NCBI GenBank assembly: GCA_041665465.1
Contig: JBAYIU010000001.1
Span: 682,001 to 746,000, forward strand
Source of the DNA: JACRPH01 sp041665465
GTDB taxonomy: Archaea; Nanobdellota; Nanobdellia; Woesearchaeales; GW2011-AR9
Direction of reading: 5' to 3'
DNA: 64,000 bases
Part shown: positions 1 to 9,695 of the stretch, piece by piece
Layout of the letters: every line of letters begins with the position of its first letter
Position numbering within the stretch: the stretch's first letter is position 1
Translations under genes and position numbers: made by a program
The notes under the pieces: generated by a model
Told to the model about the DNA's origin: nothing
The model's database searches: none
What the model saw: only the letters and a program-made list of their open reading frames with translations

Positions 1-326
1 AGACGGTGCAGTTCCCTCACAAAGGCCCAAGGATTTTCTAAATGTTCTATCACTTCTATCACTGTAATCATATCAAATTCTTGGTCCTTATATGGAAAAG
101 GAGTTTGATTTAAGTTAACTGACTTACAAGGAACATCTTTTAAAAGGAAGTTTCTAGGATATAATTCACAGGCATAACGATTGAATCTTAATGGATTAAG
201 TAAAGAAAGAAAGGCTCCTGAACCTGCAGCGATATCTAATATTTTCCCCTGTTGATGAGATAATTCTTTAAGAACTGTCTCATGTACCAAAGGAGCCGTG
301 TTTGCTTTCAGTTTTGCGTTAACCAC
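1..326 (-). CDS. Class I SAM methyltransferase, 3'-truncated by window edge
   Basis: An open minus-strand frame runs off the left edge. The translation contains a glycine-rich SAM-binding loop (ILDIAAGSGAFLS) and, about 55 residues later, the FDMITVIEVIEHLENP segment typical of Methyltransf_11/23-type enzymes that call clients in sugar or lipid pathways. The start is probably GTG at 326, just downstream of the stop of the neighbouring radical SAM gene; no ATG occurs before the SAM loop. Its position at the end of a glycosyltransferase cluster suggests it methylates a sugar or lipid of the same glycan (inference). The substrate cannot be told from the sequence. Confidence 0.75.
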   Translation of the reverse strand, partial: MVNAKLKANTAPLVHETVLKELSHQQGKILDIAAGSGAFLSLLNPLRFNRYACELYPRNFLLKDVPCKSVNLNQTPFPYKDQEFDMITVIEVIEHLENPWAFVRELHR

Positions 327-330
327 GGTT

Positions 331-1728
331 TCATGCCCCAAGTTTAATACGAAGGAAACTATAATAAATTGAACGGAAGAATCGTTTTAAGAACGCGGGA
401 GAACTGAGGTGAACCCACCAAACAAGATATCCGATCTTCTGGCGGAAATTACGATTTTTTACTTGATATAATAACAATTTACGTTGTAAAACTTTAAGCT
501 GTTTAAGAGTATATTCTCCCGTATAAAATATTTCGTTATTGGTCTTCAACCAAGTATCGTCAGACATAATACTCTGTTGCTTACTTAATTCATAAATAGG
601 AGTACCGGGTAAGATCCACAATATTCCGGCATAAGACAATCTTTCCGGCTCAATCTCATTAAGTAAATCTGCTGTTTCCTTCAAAGTTTTATCATCTTCT
701 CCTGGACAACCAACGATTAATGATCCACCGGGAGTCATTCCATACTTCCTAACTAAAGCAAAAGCCCTTTTGATATCTTCAGGAGTTTGAAACTTATTTA
801 TCGCTTTTAATATTTTGGGAGATCCGGATTCTACCCCAAAACCAACTGAGAAACAACCTGCTTTCTTTAACCACATTAATCTCTCATCATCAATAATCTT
901 CACACTAGATGCAACAGTAAACCGGATTTTCATCCCACGATTGATTATACCTTGACAAATATCTATCAACCGCTGCTTATTAACGATGAAATTATCATCA
1001 TAGAAAGCCAGATTTCTAGTGCCGCGTTGGTATAAATATTCAATTTCTGTTAATACATTCTCGGCAGAACGAGCTCTAAAACGATGCTGCCAGTAATTAG
1101 TTGAAGAACAAAAAGCACAATTGTAAGGACAACCCCTAGAAGTTAAGATAGGAATAGATGGTTCTCTAAATGCACCAACACAATATTGTTTGAAGTTGAG
1201 AGTAGAATAATCTGGAAAGGGAAGTTCATCCAAATTCTCAATCAAGAGACGTTTCTCGTTAATCTGAATTGAACGGTCAGACTTACGGAAGGCCAATCCT
1301 TTTATCTTAGAAAGATGTTTCTCACTGGTCTTCCCTTCGTTTATGGCTCGAACTAATTCCACGATAGTCAGTTCTCCTTCGCCAATAACCACATAATCTA
1401 TCGGAGCAAGCTTGAACATATGTTCTGGAAAACAGCTAGCATGTTGTCCACCAAAGACAATCTTAACACTAGGAAGAAGATGTCTGGCCATCTTAGCAAG
1501 TTTAAAAGCCTGTCCTCTTTCGATAGTAAGACATTGTATACCTAAAATGTCGGGTTTTTCCCGAAGAAGAATTCGTTCGATCTCTTTCCAAGAACGAGAT
1601 GAACAATCTAATATTTTAGAGGGAAAATCATTCTTCTTAAGCATAGCAGACAAATAACATAAACCTATCGGTGGAGAGATATGAGAATACTTTTCCAAAC
1701 TGGGTAAACCCAAAAATAATGTTTTCAT
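331..1728 (-). CDS. B12-binding-type radical SAM enzyme
   Basis: Predicted 465-residue protein. The N-terminal 150 residues look like a cobalamin-binding Rossmann domain (IGEGELTIVEL is a typical segment), followed by a radical SAM core with the 4Fe-4S motif CPYNCAFC at residues 200-207 and a C-terminal helical tail. This is the layout of class B radical SAM methylases/cyclases related to BchE and hopanoid enzymes, which act on lipids and other hydrophobic substrates. ATG at 1728 is chosen over an upstream GTG because GGTGGT sits directly before it. It is embedded in the glycan cluster and a second paralogue lies at 4990-6330, so a role in modifying a surface lipid or sugar is inferred. The substrate is unknown. 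Confidence 0.85.
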   Translation of the reverse strand: MKTLFLGLPSLEKYSHISPPIGLCYLSAMLKKNDFPSKILDCSSRSWKEIERILLREKPDILGIQCLTIERGQAFKLAKMARHLLPSVKIVFGGQHASCFPEHMFKLAPIDYVVIGEGELTIVELVRAINEGKTSEKHLSKIKGLAFRKSDRSIQINEKRLLIENLDELPFPDYSTLNFKQYCVGAFREPSIPILTSRGCPYNCAFCSSTNYWQHRFRARSAENVLTEIEYLYQRGTRNLAFYDDNFIVNKQRLIDICQGIINRGMKIRFTVASSVKIIDDERLMWLKKAGCFSVGFGVESGSPKILKAINKFQTPEDIKRAFALVRKYGMTPGGSLIVGCPGEDDKTLKETADLLNEIEPERLSYAGILWILPGTPIYELSKQQSIMSDDTWLKTNNEIFYTGEYTLKQLKVLQRKLLLYQVKNRNFRQKIGYLVWWVHLSSPAFLKRFFRSIYYSFLRIKLGA

Positions 1729-1758
1729 TTGACCACCCACAAATAGAGTATGTCAAGA

Positions 1759-2775
1759 TCAATAGTTCTTGGAGAGATTTTTGCGATGTTGTTGAGCAAC
1801 TTTCTCCTGCGAATGTACCTCGCAAACATATTCAAAAGCGTTTTGAACGTAACTGTTTTTAAATGTTTTGCTCTCTAATAGCTTTAATGCCAATCCAGGT
1901 AATTCAGAGATATCCTTCTTAATAAATTCATAATTATCATAACTAACCACCGCGGTTTTACAGGCCATCGCTTCTAATTCTACCAGATTTAAAAGACCCT
2001 TACCAAATGAACCAATCACTAAATCAAAAGAACGATAAAGGGAAGGAAGTTGCTCTCGAGGGATAAAGTCATGCCAGACAATATCAGATTTATACTTATG
2101 GAGTACCTCTCGATAATATCCATATTGACTAAATCTATTCGGGTAACGGATAAGATGTAATTTAGCTTGAGGAAAGCTCTTTTTAATATCATCAAATATC
2201 TTCATACCGATTTCAGGAGTTTTCATCTTATGAAAGCGGGTAGGGAAGAATATTGCTGGTTCTCCTTCCATCTTTACCTTATCTCCATGAGGAGAGAATA
2301 ACTCAGTGTTGATAGGATTTGGTAGCCAAACAGCGTCTTCTCTTATCTTTTTCAATTCTGCCAAAACATTGGGAATAGCAGCATAAATGAGTGTGTATTT
2401 CTGGATAGCTTCACGAATACGCTTTTCCACTAAGGGATTAAGGGTTTTACCAAGCAGTTGATTAAATCGGTTGCTATCTGATAAAGCATTTTTACTATTA
2501 ACTCCTAATGAGAATCCATGCCAATGAGATATTCCGATTTGATTCTTTTTTGGAACCATATTGGTCATATTTGACCAGATACTACAGTGCAAAACATCAA
2601 ATTCGGCCAGCTTTCCTTGTAAACGCATCTTTTTTAGATGTAAGTAATTATTTATGAAATCGTAACGCCAACTTTTTGGTTGATAATAAGTGTATTCATA
2701 TTCAGGAATATACTTTTGAAATGCATCTAATAGAAACCCCGGACCGAACCCGTTCATTAGGTATTTTTTTGTCAT
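1759..2775 (-). CDS. Glycosyltransferase, GT4/GT-B-like
   Basis: 338 residues. The C-terminal half has the GT-B nucleotide-sugar domain features: AIFFPTRFHKMKTPE, a region resembling PREQLPSLYRSFDLVIGSF, and the late acidic motif in GLLNLVELEAMACKTAVVSYD that matches the EX7E region of GT4 enzymes. The N-terminal half is short and divergent, so the acceptor cannot be guessed. GGTGAT at 2781-2786 is a good ribosome site for the ATG at 2775. It lies between a radical SAM gene and another glycosyltransferase, and presumably adds one sugar to the same cell-surface glycan on the cytoplasmic side of the membrane. Confidence 0.8.
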   Translation of the reverse strand: MTKKYLMNGFGPGFLLDAFQKYIPEYEYTYYQPKSWRYDFINNYLHLKKMRLQGKLAEFDVLHCSIWSNMTNMVPKKNQIGISHWHGFSLGVNSKNALSDSNRFNQLLGKTLNPLVEKRIREAIQKYTLIYAAIPNVLAELKKIREDAVWLPNPINTELFSPHGDKVKMEGEPAIFFPTRFHKMKTPEIGMKIFDDIKKSFPQAKLHLIRYPNRFSQYGYYREVLHKYKSDIVWHDFIPREQLPSLYRSFDLVIGSFGKGLLNLVELEAMACKTAVVSYDNYEFIKKDISELPGLALKLLESKTFKNSYVQNAFEYVCEVHSQEKVAQQHRKNLSKNY

Positions 2776-2798
2776 TTATTATCACCTATTTGATTATT

Positions 2799-3950
2799 TT
2801 AACGGAGAGTTAAAAAGCGAACGATCTTTTCTTTGATTACCTTGCTATCGCGAGTTTTTCTTACCAATTTTTGAGCTGCTAATCCTCTTTCCTTACAAAA
2901 CTTCTTGTTGATTAACATTAGATTTAGATCTTCAGCAAGTTTTTTGGCATCGCCCACTTCATGGATTAAAGCCACTCCGCGATATTCCCTTAATCCTGGA
3001 ATATTGGCTAAACATAACCCTAATCCTGCTGCAGCACTTTGAGCCACGGTTAAGGGGTTACCTTCATGATAAGAAGTACACACCGATATCCGTGAAATAT
3101 TAAATATTTCTACTATCTGCTTAGAGTTAAGTAAACCTAAATATTTACAATGAGATTCTAAGTTAAATTCCTTGATCAGTTCTTGAATCCCCGTTCCACT
3201 TTCAGCCAGAAGATCCTTCTCTCCCCCCACAAATACCGCTTCAAAAGAGCAGCCTTTTTCCTTCAAGAGATTTAGTGCTTGTAAGAAGGTATAAGGGTTT
3301 TTTCGTTTACTAAGCATGGCGAAGAAAAGAATAATGGGTTTGTCTTTTGGGAGAGAATATTTTTTTAAGATTGGAGAATGAACAAGCTTGGATGAATAAA
3401 AATGATGATCGATAACTAGAGGAATATGTTCGACCTTGCAAGGGATCTTAAATTCTTTTAATATACGCATTTCTTCTGAGGAAATAGCACGAATTTTTCT
3501 GAAGAAGAACATTGATATTTTGTATAAGAAACGTTTAATAGTTCTTTTAATCAAACCGTTCTCTACTCCGGGCAAGGGATTACCATGTGATATAAAATAC
3601 GCCTGACGATTTAATAAACCGGTGATTAATGTTTTATAATAACGACCGTTGGCATAAACGATAGCCTTACGATGAGATAACATGAATCGAATAAATGTAA
3701 ATAAGGTTGTCAGATATACCACTTTCATCTTTTGGTAATTTAAAGAATATTTAGGTGGGGGAAGATTCTTCTTACGTTGTAGACATACCAAGATAGAATT
3801 ATATCCCGCATCATACATAGCATAATTCACATTAGTAAAATAATTTTCAACTTCGGTCAGATAAAGGGTAGAATTCTGAACATCGTCATCCATGATTTGG
3901 ATGAAAAGAGGTGCATTTATCGTTTTTGGGGGGAGATTGATTTCAGTCAT
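2799..3950 (-). CDS. Glycosyltransferase family 4 protein
   Basis: 383 residues with a GT-B fold pattern: the second domain begins near KPIILFFAMLSKRKNPYTFLQAL, continues through CKYLGLLNSKQIVEIFNISRISVCTSYHEGNPLTVAQSAA (the EX7E-like donor site) and ends with the usual helical tail. The N-terminal acceptor domain is typical in length. It is transcribed with the next glycosyltransferase gene, 23 nt apart. The donor and acceptor sugars are not predictable. Confidence 0.85.
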   Translation of the reverse strand: MTEINLPPKTINAPLFIQIMDDDVQNSTLYLTEVENYFTNVNYAMYDAGYNSILVCLQRKKNLPPPKYSLNYQKMKVVYLTTLFTFIRFMLSHRKAIVYANGRYYKTLITGLLNRQAYFISHGNPLPGVENGLIKRTIKRFLYKISMFFFRKIRAISSEEMRILKEFKIPCKVEHIPLVIDHHFYSSKLVHSPILKKYSLPKDKPIILFFAMLSKRKNPYTFLQALNLLKEKGCSFEAVFVGGEKDLLAESGTGIQELIKEFNLESHCKYLGLLNSKQIVEIFNISRISVCTSYHEGNPLTVAQSAAAGLGLCLANIPGLREYRGVALIHEVGDAKKLAEDLNLMLINKKFCKERGLAAQKLVRKTRDSKVIKEKIVRFLTLR

Positions 3951-4025
3951 ATTAGTATAAATATCAGAAACTGTTTTTTAAGTTTGTGATTTTCAAGCCT
4001 ATATTTAAAGGTGATTTAAAAGGAA

Positions 4026-4946
4026 TTAAGGATGATTTGAAAGAGACAGTTCAGTTAAAATTTCATCTAAACTTTTGGGATTGATCTTTAATAGTTCGAA
4101 AAGGTTGTCTTTCTGATAATCAACCCCTTGTACTATCTCCTTTACTCCATACTTAGTTAATAGGGTTCTATGGGTGATTCTTTGGTATATAGCTGCTATA
4201 AATAAGGTTATAAAGACAGGAACAGGAATTATCCTCACTTTTTTACCGATTATATGATTAACTATTTTTCGCATAAAGTCCTTTCTGGTCAAAGAATTTT
4301 TATTAAGAACGTAAAAACATTTATGATAAACTAAAGGATTAAATATCAATCCTTTGATTGCTGCACACACATCTCTAGAATAAACATATTGTACTTTGTT
4401 ATTTCCCCACCCAATCATAGGCACTAATCCAAAAGAACGATAATTTGCAGAAATGTCTTTTAAAAGTTGGTTGTTTTTATTCAAGATCATTGCTGGACGC
4501 AGAATAGTCCAATTTAATTGACTACCTTCACGCAATTCTTTTTCTGCTTTTCTCTTTGATAAACCATAAGGAGTAATAAACTTAGATGTTGCCGCCACAG
4601 AACTGATAAATATGAAATGTTTAACGTTATTTTTCTGTGCAGCAAGCATCAGATTTTTTGTACCTAAGTAGTTTACATCATCCATTTCTAAGGGATTATC
4701 AGTGGACATAGTTGCGGCAAGGTGGATTACCACGTGTATATTCTTAAGAATCCGATTCAGTTTTTTAACGTCATCTAACGAGCCTCGGATTAATTTTACT
4801 TCTTTGGGAATATTACTTACCTTGCTTTCAGAACGAATAAGTCCATATAAAGAATATTTCTTGCAGAAATAACGATCTTTAAGAAAATAATCAACAAGTT
4901 CTCTTCCTAAATTTCCACTAATGCCCGTGATTAAGATATTTTTCAT
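4026..4946 (-). CDS. NAD(P)-dependent extended SDR epimerase/dehydratase
   Basis: 306 residues from the ATG at 4946. The N-terminus is a Rossmann nucleotide-binding site (ITGISGNLG, the GxxGxxG pattern); the catalytic S..YxxxK tract is visible as FISSVAATSKFITPYGLSKRKAEK. The C-terminal part has a hydrophobic stretch (VPVFITLFIAAIY), as in sterol/sugar dehydrogenase relatives. Extended SDRs of this type epimerise, dehydrate or reduce nucleotide sugars. A GTG 18 nt upstream is possible, but the glycine motif then sits unusually far in. It is flanked by radical SAM and glycosyltransferase genes, so a nucleotide-sugar substrate is likely. Confidence 0.85.
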   Translation of the reverse strand: MKNILITGISGNLGRELVDYFLKDRYFCKKYSLYGLIRSESKVSNIPKEVKLIRGSLDDVKKLNRILKNIHVVIHLAATMSTDNPLEMDDVNYLGTKNLMLAAQKNNVKHFIFISSVAATSKFITPYGLSKRKAEKELREGSQLNWTILRPAMILNKNNQLLKDISANYRSFGLVPMIGWGNNKVQYVYSRDVCAAIKGLIFNPLVYHKCFYVLNKNSLTRKDFMRKIVNHIIGKKVRIIPVPVFITLFIAAIYQRITHRTLLTKYGVKEIVQGVDYQKDNLFELLKINPKSLDEILTELSLSNHP

Positions 4947-4989
4947 GTGTTTTCTGCTCTTCACTAATAAAACTTCAATTAGAGGATAC

Positions 4990-6330
4990 TTATTTACTAA
5001 TTTTTTCTTTTATAAATATAAGGGCATTGGCTGCTTTGTGAAAAGATTTAATTGCCCAAAGTGGAAGTTTATCATTTCTCATAGTAGCATCCCAGCCAGT
5101 AATATGGTCCCATTTCTCATTAATAACATAATTATTCTCTCTGGCCCATTTTTCAATATCCGTTCCTGGGTATGGACTGACAACAGTAAACTGAGTAAAG
5201 GTAGCATTCAAGCGTAAAGCAGAATATATTGTTTTGGTTATAGAAAAAACATTATCTCCTTTTAACCCAATAATAAAAAATAAATATACTTCTATACCAT
5301 TTTTGCGACAACATTTAATCAATTTCTTAATATGTGTTAAAGGGATATATTTACGATTAGAGCTTTTACACACCCTTTCAGAAGCAGATTCAACCCCCAT
5401 ATTAATACCAATGCACCCTGCTTTTGCCATTAATTTTATCAATTCTTCGTCCAATCTGTCAGCACGAGTCTCGCAACGCCAAGAAAATTTTAAATTTTCT
5501 GTAATAATCCCCTCACAAATCTTAATGGTCCTATTGCGATCAAGAGTAAATATCGCATCACGAAACAACACACTATTCATCCCATACTTGTCCTTAAGAT
5601 AGTGAATCTCTTTTAGTACATTTTCGCTACTGCGTGGACGCCATCGAAGACCTTGAGCGATAGGATAGGGACAATACATACATCCGTAAGGACAACCACG
5701 ACTAGTCTGCATCAAAAAAGAAGGGGTAAGATTACGTAAGTATTCTCCCACATTATATTTATTCCAAGGCATAAGATCCCAAGCAGGAAAAGGCAATTCA
5801 TCCAAGTTTTCCAGAATATTTCTTTTTTCGTTTTTAAAAATTTCATTCCCTTTTCTGTACCAAACACCGGGAGTGTTCTCAAATCCTTTCTCGGCAATTT
5901 CTACAAAGGTTAGTTCCGGCTCTCCAACAATTATGGCGTCCGCTTCTGGACAATTAATGGTTTTATCAGCAAAGACACTAATATGTGAACCAAAAATGAT
6001 AATAGGAACAGATAATATTTTCTTGATTTCTCTCGCTACCTCGAGATCAAGGTAAAAAGTGGGGGTAGAAGAACGGATACCAACGTAATCAACAGACTTT
6101 TTTTTTATTAATTCTACTAGTTTAGTTAAATTAAGTTCTAACCCGAGACAATCAATAATTTCTACGTGGTGCCCTTTTTGGATTAAACTTGCGGCAGTAC
6201 TGGGAAGATCTAAAGGAGGAACACGATCAAGCCATTTATCCTTAGCAAGTTGCCCAAAACCACCCATCATATCTTTATTGGAGATATAACCGGGAGGATT
6301 AGGAGGGTTTATAAGTAAGATTTTCTTCAT
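4990..6330 (-). CDS. B12-binding-type radical SAM enzyme
   Basis: 446 residues; a cobalamin-binding Rossmann domain occupies roughly residues 1-150 (IVGEPELTFVEIA) and a radical SAM core carries CPYGCMYC at residues 213-220. The linker NLDELPFPAWDLMPW before the core is highly characteristic of BchE/HpnR-like proteins. It is a paralogue of the gene at 331-1728 but lacks that gene's long basic tail. It is separated by 1 nt from the downstream boundary of the adjacent GT4 gene, so the two are co-transcribed. It probably methylates or rearranges a lipid or sugar intermediate of this locus (inference). Confidence 0.87.
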   Translation of the reverse strand: MKKILLINPPNPPGYISNKDMMGGFGQLAKDKWLDRVPPLDLPSTAASLIQKGHHVEIIDCLGLELNLTKLVELIKKKSVDYVGIRSSTPTFYLDLEVAREIKKILSVPIIIFGSHISVFADKTINCPEADAIIVGEPELTFVEIAEKGFENTPGVWYRKGNEIFKNEKRNILENLDELPFPAWDLMPWNKYNVGEYLRNLTPSFLMQTSRGCPYGCMYCPYPIAQGLRWRPRSSENVLKEIHYLKDKYGMNSVLFRDAIFTLDRNRTIKICEGIITENLKFSWRCETRADRLDEELIKLMAKAGCIGINMGVESASERVCKSSNRKYIPLTHIKKLIKCCRKNGIEVYLFFIIGLKGDNVFSITKTIYSALRLNATFTQFTVVSPYPGTDIEKWARENNYVINEKWDHITGWDATMRNDKLPLWAIKSFHKAANALIFIKEKISK

Positions 6331-6331
6331 T

Positions 6332-7540
6332 TTATTTTCTCAGTAATCGTTTGCTTGATTCATCAGCGTAAATTTTAACAAGTTTATCAACATGAGCAGT
6401 GAGAGTGTATTGCTTAGCCACCATTTTCTGTCCGCACTGTCCCATTCTCTTAACAAGAGCCGGGTCATTTAATAATTTTTTCATTCTAGAGTATAGCTGC
6501 TCAACATTACGAGGAGGAACTAAAAATCCGGTTTTTCCATCTATACACCATTCAGGGATTCCTCCTACATTAGATGCAACACAAGGTGTTCCACAAGATA
6601 AAGCTTCAATACCCACCATCCCAAATTGTTCTGACCAAACACTAGGTACGACTAACATCTGTGCTCGGGAGTAATATTTAATTAATTCATCTTGATCAAC
6701 TTTAAGAATAAACTCCACCTTATCAAATATTCCCAAATCTGCGACTTTTTTTATTAAGTTCTTCCTTTCTGGACCATCCCCAATTATCTGGAGCTTGAGA
6801 GAGACGTCTTCCGTTATCAGTTTTGAAAAAGCGCCTAATAAGTAAGAAATCCCTTTCTCGGGAGATATTCTTCCAACATACAGGATATTTCTTTCTTTAT
6901 TAAATTTATTTTTTTCTTTTGATAGAAAAGAATCTTTAACAAAATAAGGAAGATGAATAACCGAAAGGAATCCATTTTTATTCAATAATAATTTTAGACG
7001 TTGAGACGGAGCAATTAAAATCTTAGCATGATTTTTTATCATCCTATCTCTAAGTTTGGCATTTGGATAAAAAAATAACAACCAAGATAGTGGGAAGCAT
7101 TTATTTTTGAAACATTTATACCCATAAAAACCGGAACAAGGAGAAAAATCTTTTTTAATACTTCCCCAACCGGTTAAACAGATAAGACCATAATCATGGG
7201 TGGATTGAACAATATTTTGGTTACGACAAGCTAACCAAAAAGTTAGCACGCTTTTATTATCAATATTGTGAAAATGAATAACATTGGGATTAAAAAGATG
7301 CAAATATCTTCTTAATCTAAAATATAAGAAAGGATTGATAGTGAAACGGTATAATAGTCTTAATAGTTTAAACTTACTTTCACGAAGCACCCGAAGATTA
7401 CAATCATTGATATTCGAATTTCCCAAGGAAAATATTCTTGAATCGTGTCCCCATTCTATTAATTCTTTAGAGAGGTTTAACATATAAATCTCTGCTCCAC
7501 CGATAGGACGATAATCATCACTAAGGTGTAAAATCTTCAT
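6332..7540 (-). CDS. Glycosyltransferase family 4 protein
   Basis: 402 residues from ATG 7540. The start MKILHLSDDYRPIGGAEIYM has the glycine-containing donor-binding loop of GT4 enzymes, the middle has NILYVGRISPEKGISYLLGAF, and the donor-site EX7E region reads EQFGMVGIEALSCGTPCVAS. A cysteine-rich insert (residues about 135-165, LICLTGWG...GYKCFKNKCFP) occurs in a subset of archaeal and bacterial GT4 proteins. A TTG-initiated start 24 nt upstream would overlap the previous gene and is less likely. It makes a glycosidic bond in glycan assembly; the sugar is unknown. Confidence 0.88.
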   Translation of the reverse strand: MKILHLSDDYRPIGGAEIYMLNLSKELIEWGHDSRIFSLGNSNINDCNLRVLRESKFKLLRLLYRFTINPFLYFRLRRYLHLFNPNVIHFHNIDNKSVLTFWLACRNQNIVQSTHDYGLICLTGWGSIKKDFSPCSGFYGYKCFKNKCFPLSWLLFFYPNAKLRDRMIKNHAKILIAPSQRLKLLLNKNGFLSVIHLPYFVKDSFLSKEKNKFNKERNILYVGRISPEKGISYLLGAFSKLITEDVSLKLQIIGDGPERKNLIKKVADLGIFDKVEFILKVDQDELIKYYSRAQMLVVPSVWSEQFGMVGIEALSCGTPCVASNVGGIPEWCIDGKTGFLVPPRNVEQLYSRMKKLLNDPALVKRMGQCGQKMVAKQYTLTAHVDKLVKIYADESSKRLLRK

Positions 7541-7550
7541 GGTTTGAGTA

Positions 7551-8639
7551 TTACTTTTCTCCAAATATTTTATTCACTATATCTTTCCAATTCATCATCT
7601 TACCCATCTTATCGTAACTCTTTTTTCCCATTATCTTCAAATTTTGATTGAACAATTCAATTACCGCTTCAGCCAACTTTTCAGGATCTTTAGGGGGGAT
7701 AATCAATCCGGTTTCCCCCTCATCCACCACTTCAGAAAGGCTTCCAACTCTTGTTGTAATCACTGGTTTTTTAAACGCATACGCAATCGGGATGATCCCG
7801 GATTGAGTGGCATCATCATACGGCAAAACGACAAAACTACATCGTTGAAACAATTCTGCAATCTCTTTCTCAGAAAGGTATTTATTAAATATCTCGAAAT
7901 GTGATTTGGTCTCCGAGGAGATTAATCTTTTATATTGAGAAAAGTCTCCTTCTCCCGCAATAATCACTCTTAAATGGGGGATAGTTTTAATTATATAAGG
8001 GACTGATTTTATTAAAGTATCGACCCCCTTATATTGCACAATCCTTCCAAAGAACAGAATAGTATGTTCCTCGGTTTTAATCGTAGGGTTAGAGAAATTA
8101 GTGAAAAAAGAATAATCTCCATGAGCAACAACCACAATCTTATTCTCTTCCACCCCATATTTCTTAAGATCTTCTTTCTGGGTTTCTCCATGAACAATTA
8201 ACTTTTTAGCATGTTTAAAATAATAATTATGTAACTTATAATCTATCTTAGAAATTAATCCTTTTTCTTCTCCGGAATGAAACTTGACATCATGTAAAGT
8301 AACATACAAGTTAAACCTTCTCAGTTGGGACAAGTAGAATAAATAAAAAGGATGATCGTCCATACATTGAACTATCCCGGGGTTAAGTTCCTTGATCTGA
8401 TTAATTAACTTTAGATGAGACCAAAACTTTAAGCAACTGTGTACCGTTCCAGGAATAGAAGGAGGAGCAAGGATCTTTATCAGATTAACCTTAGAATCAA
8501 AAAGAGTAGTATCGCTATAAGAGGGAATTACTACATAAGTATCAAATCTTCCAGATAGGGCATTGGCATACTGGGAAGAGTAATGTAACATCCCCCCTCT
8601 CCCGTTTAATGCAAGAAGCAAAATTTTCTTTTTTTCCAT
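7551..8639 (-). CDS. Glycosyltransferase family 4 protein
   Basis: 362 residues. ILLLALNGRGGMLHY opens the acceptor domain. The donor domain contains TILFFGRIVQYKGVDTLI, AELFQRCSFVVLPYDDATQSGIIPIAYAFKKPVITTR, in which the classical first glutamate of EX7E is replaced by Q/S, and GLIIPPKDPEKLAEAV. It lies 10 nt upstream of the next GT4 gene in one transcription unit. Members with this altered donor motif are common and usually still active, but this should be noted when assigning a sugar donor. Confidence 0.85.
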   Translation of the reverse strand: MEKKKILLLALNGRGGMLHYSSQYANALSGRFDTYVVIPSYSDTTLFDSKVNLIKILAPPSIPGTVHSCLKFWSHLKLINQIKELNPGIVQCMDDHPFYLFYLSQLRRFNLYVTLHDVKFHSGEEKGLISKIDYKLHNYYFKHAKKLIVHGETQKEDLKKYGVEENKIVVVAHGDYSFFTNFSNPTIKTEEHTILFFGRIVQYKGVDTLIKSVPYIIKTIPHLRVIIAGEGDFSQYKRLISSETKSHFEIFNKYLSEKEIAELFQRCSFVVLPYDDATQSGIIPIAYAFKKPVITTRVGSLSEVVDEGETGLIIPPKDPEKLAEAVIELFNQNLKIMGKKSYDKMGKMMNWKDIVNKIFGEK

Positions 8640-8651
8640 GATATCTGACCT

Positions 8652-8694
8652 TTAAATTTATTTATTGAATTTATTTATTAAAGTTATTTATTGA
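8652..8694. repeat. AT-rich short tandem repeat between glycan genes
   Basis: Three imperfect copies of a 12-14 nt unit resembling TTATTTATTGAA lie in the gap between the GT4 gene and the FemAB-like gene. It overlaps the end of the FemAB-like reading frame. On the minus strand it supplies TATA-like sequence upstream of the GT4 gene at 7551-8639, so it may hold a promoter. No other function is evident. Confidence 0.4.
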
Positions 8695-9695
8695 AATAGT
8701 CTTAACAATAATCTCCTACTTAGTTTACCGATAACAAACCTGGGAAGAACGCCCCATACTTTACGAAGGTTAGAATTAACCTCGGAAGCTTCATTATTGG
8801 AAAGATGAATAAGGTTATATTGTTTAGTACCCCATCCTTGTTTAAACACTTCTTGTGAACTTCCTTCACGAGCAGCACCAAAATCAAACTGGTTAACTCC
8901 TTTAGATAACAAGATTTGTATAGCTTCCCACAACAGGGCTTGATTAGAATGTAACTTGGTGTAATTAGAATCGTTGGCAGCAATGAAATAATGAGCATAA
9001 TCTTTTTCTATTAATACGATAATTCCAGAGATAATCTTTTGTTGATACTTACACACACTAAAATAAGCATTATGCGAGGAAACTAAAGCACGAATATAGT
9101 CAACAGGCATAGCCAAAGCACAATTTCTTTTCATGGTCTTTAAGTATAGACTATAGAAGTCAGGTAAATCTGAGTCCGTTCCTTTCATTACTTCAAGCCC
9201 CTCTTTTTTTGCGTACTCAATGGCTTGTCGGGTGGTTTTACGCAAATCTTTTCTTATCTTTTCTAACCCCTTTGTTTGCATTTCTTCTATGATATAAGTA
9301 TTTATCCGAGAGATGGCGTTTGAAGAGGAAGAACCAAAAAGAGGATGAACTTTTAATTCAAACTCTTTTATATCCTTATTTAAGTAAGATTTTATCTCAG
9401 TGAATAATTTCTGTAAATCTATGTCAGGATTATTCTTAGAATTATTTCTTTCTGTTGAGAGGATAATTGGTCCACCATATTCACAAAAGGGAAGGGACAC
9501 CAGTTTATGTTTAAATTGGAAAGCGGGCAATAACAGATCATTTCCGTCTAAACCGATATGAAAATAGTGACCTTCTAATTCTGGAAAAGAAGTTAAGAGT
9601 ATTTCTCTATACTCCCAAGTGTGGAAAAAAGTACTAAAATGAGCCTTATCTAACAACAGGTCCCACTCTTTACGAGAGTGTATCTCCTTAATCAT
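8688..9695 (-). CDS. FemAB/GNAT-like acyltransferase
   Basis: 335 residues. The pattern HTWEYREILLTSFPELEGHYF near the N-terminus, the central RKTTRQAIEYAKKEGLEV stretch and the C-terminal GVNQFDFGAAREGSSQEVFKQGWG match FemAB-type double-GNAT proteins (related to peptidoglycan-bridge enzymes and to EPS-cluster acyl/aminoacyl transferases). The last motif, with a glycine-rich FDFG and a conserved KxxWG, is the clearest mark. The start codon overlaps the stop of the next gene upstream (ATGA at 9692-9695) and AGGAGG lies just before the ATG. An archaeon has no murein, so it probably acylates or aminoacylates a surface sugar (inference). Confidence 0.75.
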   Translation of the reverse strand: MIKEIHSRKEWDLLLDKAHFSTFFHTWEYREILLTSFPELEGHYFHIGLDGNDLLLPAFQFKHKLVSLPFCEYGGPIILSTERNNSKNNPDIDLQKLFTEIKSYLNKDIKEFELKVHPLFGSSSSNAISRINTYIIEEMQTKGLEKIRKDLRKTTRQAIEYAKKEGLEVMKGTDSDLPDFYSLYLKTMKRNCALAMPVDYIRALVSSHNAYFSVCKYQQKIISGIIVLIEKDYAHYFIAANDSNYTKLHSNQALLWEAIQILLSKGVNQFDFGAAREGSSQEVFKQGWGTKQYNLIHLSNNEASEVNSNLRKVWGVLPRFVIGKLSRRLLLRLFQ

